Shown here: positions 56,627 through 64,000 of the stretch, piece after piece
How positions within the stretch are numbered: the first letter of the stretch is position 1
How the letters are laid out: each line of letters begins with the position of its first letter
Assembly (NCBI GenBank): GCA_011037195.1
Contig: JAAEAF010000374.1
Location: 124,001 to 188,000 of the forward strand
Reading direction: 5' to 3'
Origin: Triatoma infestans
Taxonomy: Eukaryota > Arthropoda > Insecta > Hemiptera > Reduviidae
Length of the DNA stretch: 64,000 bases
Program-made: the position numbers and the translations under genes
The notes under the pieces: model-generated
Database searches by the model: none
Told to the model about the DNA's origin: nothing
Seen by the model: only the letters and a program-made list of their open reading frames with translations

Positions 56627-57755
56627 TCTATGGATCCAACCACAATAAATATTTATCTCAATTTTACAATTGTTTAACGTTTGGGGCAACAAATATTCAG
56701 CGTATTCCTTCTAGGCTGGATGGGAAGTTGTCTTAAAGTTGGTATGGAAATTATTGATACCATTGCGGACACTGTTGTGAAATTTTATTATTTATTTACT
56801 ATTAAAGAAGAAAAAGAATGAAGATTAAACAAATGTCTTCTCTAGACAAAGTAAGAGAATACGGGAGTTATATATTTAAAATAATGGGGCAATTAAGATA
56901 AATATGGGGCAGATAATTGAATTAAAAAAAAAAAAAGATTCTAGTATAAATTTATTTGCGTCCTATATTATAAGCTGAGAGAACCTACACTGAAGGTTGA
57001 TTGATACTTTGAAAAATAGTGTGCCAACACAACTTCCTCAAAAACGAAATTTAACCTTGAAACCTTGAAAATTTTGATGAAAAGCAAGGAAAAATAAAGT
57101 AAGGAAGAAAAAAAATATGATAGGTTTCAACATAAATTTCAGGACATAACAAGAAATCTAAACAAAAAAAATCGTTGAAAATTTAAACAGTTTGTTATTA
57201 TCATGAAATATTGTCAGGGGGAAATTTAAAAGTTATTTAGGGAAATTTATTTACTGGACCAACAACACTGTCTAGTGCGCGCGCTTTAATCTATTGTCTC
57301 TATGATATTTTTAATGTTTTTATTTAAGTTTAGTAAATAGTTGATGTTATATATTTTAAGTGTAATAGACTAAAATAAACTTGCGATTCATTTGCTTTAT
57401 TATTCTTCTTTAAAACAAAAGATCTTTTCAAATGAAAAATGTCTACAATATAAATCTTATTTCGTTTTGTTTTGAAATCATTTCGGAAAAAGTTTGGGCA
57501 TCTCTGCTTTGGGAAAGGAAGGCTTTGAAACACAGTGATCTCAGACCGCCGCGATCCGACGATATTGTTGTATGATGCAATATTGCATCATCCCTGTCAC
57601 ACACGAAGCGATCTATCTCAGTGACACAGTCTTGACCGCCGTAGTAGGGGCGAGCTGGTTGTATAAAATTACAAAAATTGTAGCGCGTTCTAGGCGATCT
57701 TTATCAGTTTTCTAGTGAAATAAATAACTCCGTTTATACTGTATAGGTGCGACTA
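56627..57755. other. no feature recognised
   Basis: AT-rich. A GC-richer patch at 57540-57680 (gatccgacgatattgttgta) may be an end of the neighbouring Harbinger-like element, but no inverted partner was found. Confidence 0.4.
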
Positions 57756-57762
57756 TATATTT

Positions 57763-57993
57763 TTAATTAACGTACCACAAATAAACGGCCAATCTTTCCC
57801 TTGTTTCAATAGGTCTCCTCCAGTTCGTGGGGATCTTTTCAATACTCTGCTGGAGTAGATCATGTAGTTCCTCGACTTTTTGTTTAGACATACGGAAATA
57901 TACAAAAAATCTGTCTTCATGTGACTGCGGTTCCCTGCAGAGACGGTGGTATTTTTCACCAAGTTCTTCTCTTTTTTCATTGCAAAAAAGCAT
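57763..57993 (-). pseudogene. PIF/Harbinger-like transposase N-terminal fragment
   Basis: Open for 76 residues: MLFCNEKREELGEKYHRLCR, then HEDRFFVYFRMSKQKVEELH, LLQQSIEKIPTNWRRPIETR and ERLAVYLWYVN. The YFRMS...ELL....W/R.PI...ERLAV.LR core matches the N-terminal region of Harbinger transposases and has the same order as the fragment at 16475. It ends just before the usual LATG motif. The sequence is different enough from 16475 to be another family. Confidence 0.65.
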
Positions 57994-58558
57994 TTAGTAA
58001 GACACACTTCCGGTTGATGATTTATACTAAAATCTTCGTGTCAGATGCGGCAGTCCATACCTGAAAAGTAAAATGGCATTTCAGTGGAAAGAGAAACGTT
58101 GCATTCACTCATAAACGCTAAACCCACTTCTATCGGAAAAATGTTTCAAAATAATGTATAGACGCAAATAAGTAATGCCTATTTTTTTCAGGCGGGCTTA
58201 ACGCCCAACTATCAAATTAGGTGTAGTGGATGGAGGCGGAAGCACCTACTTTACTAATAACATTTTTTAACTAAATATAAAATTTAGCAGTTATAGGCGG
58301 GATTCGAACTGGGGTCCTCCCACTTACAAGGCCATGCTCATAACCACTGCACCAACACCTGCCCCGTATAGAGGCAAATATATATTTATTTATAAATGTT
58401 ACTATCAAATTTAAAGAAAATCTTATATAGCATAACATATATATATATATATATATCACTTCCAGGTGAGATAATTAGTTTCTATAAGGTTCACATCGTA
58501 ATACTAAACCTGCGATTTTACACGTTTGCAATTACTTCCTGTAAGAGAAAGTAAAAAA
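57994..58558 (+). repeat. HINE-like element, split by a SINE
   Basis: acacacttccggttgatga, tgtttcaaaataatgtatag, then after the SINE caaatttaaagaaaatctta and the 3' end acttcctgtaagagaaagta. One half of the hairpin stem has been deleted. Confidence 0.72.
58171..58365 (-). mobile_element. SINE family 2, full copy
   Basis: Reverse strand: GGGGCAGGTGTTGGTGCAGT with box A TTGGTGCAGTGG and box B AGTTCGAATCC, then the body and the tail ttgggcgttaagcccgcct. TSD GTATAGACGCAAATA (58156-58170) and GTATAGAGGCAAATA (58366-58380), one mismatch. Confidence 0.92.
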
Positions 58559-58892
58559 ATTAGTAATATTAAATTAGTTTTGGTATAAATAATCAATTTT
58601 AATTGTACGATTACAGATTGAAAAGTGAGCGGACAATGTTAAATATCGATATTGTGTGCATGAATTTACTAACACTTTCCTATCTCTCTACTTTTACACA
58701 AGTTAATTCGATTTTTTCCGGTCATAAAACTGCCTATTCATTCTATAAATAGAAATAATCTGAGTAATAATTTAATAGTATGAGGCTTAATAGCCAGTAT
58801 TCAAGTATTTACATTTTCTCATTATAGTTGTATTGCAATCGTGTCAAAATTTACAAAATTGAGTTCAATTCAATCAAGAAATTTTCTTTAAA

Positions 58893-59826
58893 AAAATCTG
58901 GTTTGAAACACTCATACAACTTTCTCTTACTCCAGTTCTGAAAATTATAATTGACAAATGTTATAGTTATTGTACCAAATTTAATGAAATTCCCGGAAAC
59001 TATAAAAACTGTTCAGTAAAAAAAGCACTTCCGGTTTACTAATTTTCTCGAAACTCGGAATTTTAGCCATCTATTTATTTCTAATTAATTTTGTTTGGAT
59101 GATAGAATTGTATAATCAACTATGGATAGCACTTTAGAGAAAACCATAACCCCACCTCTCCTCCAAAAGTGCCCTTAAATGAATTTTCCCAGAGAAATGT
59201 TTCAAATAAAAGTTGTACATCATTGTATAGATTGTTTATATAGGAAGTTTCAAGAAAATCGTCGGAGTCATTTTTGAGAAAATCGCGATAAAGTAAAAAA
59301 AAAAAATCATTTAGTAAAGTGGTAAAGTAATTGCACTTCCGGTCATCCAATTTTTTTCAAACTCGAAATTTCAACAACATATTTAATTCTAAGTAACATT
59401 ATTTAGATGATAAAATTGTTTAATAAACTGAAATAGCACTTTAGATAGAAAACCTAACTCCACCTCTCCCCCATAACTACCCTTAAATGAATTTCCCCAG
59501 AGAAACATTTCAAATAAAAGTTGTAGCTCTTTGTATATGTAGTTGATATACTAAGTTTGAAGAAAGTCATCGGAGCCATTTTTGAGAAAAATGCAAAAAA
59601 GTAAAAAAATCCACAAGTAAAGTGGTACTTCCGGTTGCGGAATTTTGACAGATAACGTACTGTCAGATCCCATGGAGATACCTAAACAGAATATTAAGTT
59701 TCAACTTTCTACAGTTTTTTGTTTTTGAGCTATGCTGTTCATACACACACACACCATTTTCTACCAACCACATTTTTGGACTCAGGGGATCTCAAAACGG
59801 ATATTTCCGGTGAAAACTCGATATCG
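58893..59826 (+). repeat. HINE-like element, 5'-complete copy
   Basis: The conserved 5' end atctggtttgaaacactcat, acaactttctcttactccag at 58898-58937, then unit starts at 59026, 59334 and 59626 (periods 308 and 292), ttttgagctatgctgttcat with a short CA run, ggactcaggggatctcaaaa and cgatatcgg at 59826, where it stops before the hairpin. Confidence 0.87.
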
Positions 59827-59869
59827 GTATAATACTTAGTAAAATGACACGTTTCTACCTATCCAATAA

Positions 59870-60476
59870 GCATTCCAAATTTAAAGTTAAATCGTTGTAA
59901 CACTTTTCGAGGAAGTTTTCAAAAATCTCATATCATATTAATGATAAAACTATATATTATATTGAAGTGGTAAATCACGATAAACTAAATAAAACAAAAA
60001 ATACCATTCAGTAAAGTAGCACTTGTGATGGTTAGATTTTGCACGAAATCTTCGTATCTCTTGCAGTGGAATTTTGAGATATTCTATATACAAACATACA
60101 GACCAAAATTCGATAAAAACATTTTTTTTCGTAATCAAGATCCCCCCACCCCCACCCCTAAAAACATGTATTTCCGGTGTACATTTCAATTACGAAAATC
60201 TAGCACGATCGCAAAATATTTTTTGCACACGATCTTTTATGTGTATTTCTTCCTCCAAATTGGAATATCAAATAATGAACTTTCTGCGGATTTTTTTTAA
60301 TTTTTTGAATTATGCTGTTCATATACACACAGACACACACAGGCCACTTTCTAAAACCATCTTTTTTCAAACTCAGGAGACTTCAAAACGTGTATTTCCG
60401 GTCAAAATTTCATATTGAAAATTTGCCACGATTACAATACTTTCTCCTTACTAAGAGGAGTAAAAGAAAGTAAAAA
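59870..60476 (+). repeat. HINE-like element, rearranged 3' part
   Basis: Unit fragments, two successive 3'-type modules (aacatgtatttccggtgtac at 60163; acgtgtatttccggtcaaaa at 60389), a CA run at 60326-60340 and the 3' end ttactaagaggagtaaaag. It looks like two fused 3' ends. Confidence 0.7.
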
Positions 60477-60974
60477 TGTAAAATTTAAATTTTATAGGTT
60501 AAAATTTATAATTTATCAGATTTATAAGCAGTAAGAGAAAGTGACGTTAATGGTCAAACACGAAATTAGTTTAATTAATTACCTACGTAATAATGATTTT
60601 CATTCTTCATAAGGTCGAATAGTTTTTTAATTTTCAAACAAATAGATATCATTCAAATTGAAAATTATATTTATACTAAAAAAATAAATAAAATAAAATA
60701 AAAATAAACAAAATACGTGCTTACCTTACGTTGGTTTGGTGACCTCTAACGGCCTGCCAGAGAAACATTATTCTTAAGGCCAATGTTAAGGCTGTAAGGA
60801 GATAATAACATGACTTAACATTCTTGCCATTTCTACTCGCGGCTAGCTATACGTATACTCACTCTTGTCTTCCTTTATACCTCTACTCTAACCTTTTGAC
60901 TTCCACAAGATTTTTTTCTTGTCCATGTTAATGTTTACATATCAAATATAAGTGGATCTTTATTTATCTAAAAA
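60477..60974. other. no feature recognised
   Basis: AT-rich, with A-rich (AAAAT)n near 60680-60710. Confidence 0.45.
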
Positions 60975-61484
60975 AAAAATCTGGTATGAAACACTCACAC
61001 AACATTTTTCTTACTACAGTTTTCAAAATTGTAATTGAGAAACTTTACAGTTAGTATAAAAAATTTAAATGAAATTCGTCGGTATTTCTTAAATGGAGAA
61101 AATCATAAAAACTGGAAAAAAAAAAAAAAACTTCAGTAAAAACGTACTTCCGGTCATCCGATTTTTTTTGTTTTTTCAAACTCCGAATTTCAACAACATA
61201 TTTAATTCTAATTAATATTATTTTCGATGATAGAATTGTATAATAAACTGAACAAACACTTTAGAGGAAATTGTGACCCCCACCTACCACCAAAAAGTGC
61301 CCTTAAATCAATATTCCCGAAGAAATGTTTCAAATAAAAGTTGTAGCGGTTTGTATGTGTAGTTGATGTATCAAGTTTAAAGAAAATCGTTGGAGCCATT
61401 TTTGAAAAAAAAAAAACGTTCAGAAAAGTGGTGATACCTCAACGGAATATCAAGGTTGAACTAGGAGTAAGAGAACGTAAAAAT
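60975..61484 (+). repeat. HINE-like element, short complete copy
   Basis: Both ends in about 510 bp: aaatctggtatgaaacactc, acacaacatttttcttact at the start, one internal unit (tacttccggtcatccgattt) and the 3' end ctaggagtaagagaacgtaa. The CA run and most of the 3' module are deleted. Confidence 0.82.
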
Positions 61485-61539
61485 ATGAAGTTATTTTTCT
61501 ATTTTTATGAAAATCTGATGTATTCATTTTTTTTTAATT

Positions 61540-62372
61540 ATAATTGATAAATTTTATAGTTTGTGTACCAAATTTAATGAAATTCGTCTAAAACTGGAAA
61601 AAAAAAACTGTCCAGTAAAAGCGCACTTCCGGTTTACTAATTTTCTTGAAACTCGTAATTTTAGCTATCTATTTATTTCTAATTAATTTTCTTTGTATGA
61701 TAGAATTGTATAATCAACTATGATAGCACTTTAGAGAAAAACATAATCCCATCCCTCCTCCATAACTGCCCTTAAATGAATTTTCCCAGAGAAATGTTTT
61801 AAATAAAAGTTGTAGAACATTGTACGTATGTTTAGTTTATATCGAAATTTCAAAGAAATCGTCTGAGACATTTTTGAGAAAATCGCGAAAAGTGAAAAAA
61901 AATCATTTACTTAAGTGGTAATTAAAAAAGCACGTTCGGTTATCCGATTTTTTTGAAACTTGGAATTTCAGCAACTTATTCAATTCTAATTAACATTATT
62001 TAGGTGATTGAATTGTTTGATAAACTGAAATAGCACTTTAGATGAAAACCTAAAAACCCACTTCTCCCCCGTAACTGGCCTTAAATGAATTTTCCCAGAG
62101 AAATATTTCAAATAAAAGTTGTAGCTCGTTGTATATGTAGTTATATACTAAGTTTGAAGAAAGTCGTCGGAGCCATTTTTGAGAAAAATGCAAAAAAGTT
62201 CACATACATACACATATACACATACACAGACACACACACACAGACCATTTGCTAAAAACCACTTTTTTGGACTCAGGGGACCTCAAAACGGATATTTCCG
62301 GTGATAAATCGATATTGAAAATTTGACACGATTACAATACTTCCTCTTACTAGGAGTAAGAGAAAGTAAAAA
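61540..62372 (+). repeat. HINE-like element, copy lacking 5' end
   Basis: gcgcacttccggtttactaa (61620), gcacgttcggttatccgatt (61930), a CA-rich run at 62200-62242, ggactcaggggacctcaaaa, atttgacacgattacaatac, and the hairpin ctcttactaggagtaagag (62344-62362). Confidence 0.87.
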
Positions 62373-62779
62373 TTGTGTAAAAATCGCATGTTTGTTGAAA
62401 TGTTACTATGAATATTCTATATCAGGATATAGAATTTATTTATTGAAATTTCACAGATGTACAAATGTGAACGGAACAGAAAATATGATGGAGTTTCTCT
62501 CACAGGTTTTTTTTGTCACCATCCAATTGGCAATTTTCTTCCAATGGTATTTGGTATGGCATTTTTACAAAAGGGGATAGACAATGATTTGAAATAGCAG
62601 TTTAGTGGAAAGCCTAGATCACTTCTTTCACAAAATTTCCCAGAAATCAGATTCTCGGAAAAATGCTTCATCAGAATCTCTTTCGTTCTCTCTCTCTCCC
62701 TCTCACTCTCTCTCTCTCGCTACATATAGTTTCTTTAGGGGAGATTCGTACATGCATGTACGGCAGTGGAATTTGGAAA

Positions 62780-63600
62780 GTTCATCCAGTTCGCGGCAGG
62801 AACCCACACTTCTTAACCTTCTCATAACGTTAACCTTCCAATTCTTCAGAAGTCTCTTCCATCTCACCATAGGTTCAGCAGATACTCTCGCGTTCTAGGC
62901 CCAGCTTCTGAATCTAAAATGCCCCGGCAGGGAAAAATCTGTCAGTATATGAAGTCTTTTTTTTTGTTCAAACTGACTGATTTTTGCCGCGCTGCAGAGA
63001 TATGTGTTAGCTGGAAGGATTCTTCACAGTAGTACACCCTTCATGTCTTCTTCCTCGTTTCTTAGCACTTTTAGCCCTACATGGACAGACAAGGTTTCGG
63101 CCTGTAAAAGGGGAGGGGTTACAACGCATTTCTTGGCTGACGTCTACTTCTCATTTCATTCTATTCCAACATGCCTTGACATCCAAAAAAAAAAAGGGGG
63201 CAACTTTATTGTTTATGCCTACGTCATTGAGTTTTCAGTGGCATTCTTACAACTTTTTCCACAGCACTTTAATGGCTAGGATCACAATTCCAAGATTTCG
63301 ATAATTCCTGTCAAAATTGAACTGACCATCTTCCAATTACATGAATTCCCCCCAGCCTGGAAGATCCTGGGAAACTTGCCCAAAGGCTAGTTCCAGCCCC
63401 AGGCAGTTCCTCAGGGGTCGTCGATCCATCTGTGTACACACAATCTTTGGAAAGAGAGATCCTTTGCTCCTTCACTCTCTTTTGCTATCCAACATTGTGG
63501 ATAAATTTAACAAAGCTGAATTTCTTAAATCATCTCACCTCTAAGAGAGTTCTTGTGGAAGCAGCCGCGGACAGAGATATGCAGTTTTTATAGCTAATCC
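62780..63600 (-). pseudogene. LINE RNase H region remnant
   Basis: On the reverse strand near 63440 the frame reads KDCVYTDGSTTPEELPGAGT, the start of a retrotransposon RNase H domain with the YTDGS catalytic Asp and a GAG turn. Further pieces (LQAETLSVHVGLKVLRNEED) follow with many stops. Clade and ends are unknown. A (CT)n run lies at 62685-62720. Confidence 0.48.
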
Positions 63601-63638
63601 AGCCTTTTCCCTTATACATATAATTGCATCTCCAGAAA

Positions 63639-63948
63639 GTTGTTGTGGTTGGTTCCGCACAGCTGGAAAGCATCAAAGATATTTTCCGTGATAGCTTGCT
63701 TCTTTTTGTGGTCATCGCCCAATATCAGGAAGCATTTGTCAAACAGTGTGATAACGTAGATTTGCACAGAGCAAATTTAGTTGATACACTCAACAATCTA
63801 CTCAACTCATCAACTCAACTCAACTATCTATGGACTAAATTTACTCTGTGCAAATCTATGTTATCACACTGTTTGACAAATGCATCCTGATGATGGGCGA
63901 AAGCCCGAAACCGGTCGATGACCGCAAAAAGAAGAATATCTCTGATAT
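63639..63948 (-). mobile_element. foldback (hairpin) element with 11-bp TSD
   Basis: Reverse strand: starts CAGAGATATTCTTCTTTTTG, with an arm through ACCGGTTTCGGGC and CAAACAGTGTGATAAC, a loop rich in AACTC repeats, the inverse arm, and a unique 3' tail GATGCTTTCCAGCTGTGCGG then AACCAACCACAACAAC. TSD ATCTCCAGAAA at 63628-63638 and 63949-63959. Ends agree with 46114-46581 and 11788-11839. Confidence 0.9.
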
Positions 63949-64000
63949 ATCTCCAGAAACTAAGTCACCATTCAATACTATATTTTCTTTATCTAATTCG

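Noticed and set aside
63004..63279. 91-codon forward frame
   Set aside because: The opposite strand carries LINE RNase H remnants; this frame has no motif.

Overview
The window looks like nuclear DNA from an arthropod, most likely an insect (a hemipteran would fit, but nothing here proves it). It is very AT-rich, has intron-split collagen exons with GT/AG junctions, tRNA-derived SINEs, a mariner element, RTE/R1/jockey-type LINE remnants and a gypsy-like LTR element. No bacterial, viral or CRISPR-type features were found.

The only host gene I can support is at the left. Six exons between 2216 and 6666 (+) encode the C-terminal end of a membrane-associated collagen of the XIII/XXIII/XXV (MACIT) type, resembling the insect CG42342-type collagens. 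The upstream exons lie outside the window. Its 3' flank carries a three-copy 107-bp tandem repeat (7511-7829), and a 105-bp piece of the flank reappears 3.9 kb downstream.

The other 55 kb are layered transposable elements in AT-rich filler. The commonest is one repeat family, here called HINE-like, with about 17 full, partial or terminal copies. It has a fixed 5' end, internal units of about 300 bp in tandem, a CA-rich microsatellite, a 3' hairpin, and short inverted repeats just inside both ends. That layout matches Helentron-associated elements (HINE/DINE-1). Several copies served as landing sites: an RTE-like LINE (18899-23374), two further LINE copies (28715-30015 and 30538-31919) and SINEs sit inside them, mostly with recognisable target-site duplications (TSDs). 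The RTE-like copy was later split by a gag-only LTR retrotransposon (20865-22797, TSD ATCAC).

Other layers are: three tRNA-derived SINE families (one copy nested inside another); a decayed mariner (25608-26918, TA TSD) in the loop of a palindrome; two PIF/Harbinger transposase fragments; and C-terminal remnants of R1-, R2-, jockey- and RNase-H-type LINEs across 37.9-63.6 kb.

The most unusual signal is a family of hairpin (foldback) insertions at 46114-46581, 63639-63948 and 11788-11839. They share fixed ends and have 11-15 bp TSDs, which suggests a hairpin RNA copied into DNA by a LINE rather than a DNA transposon. The shortest copy lacks exactly the interior of the hairpin.
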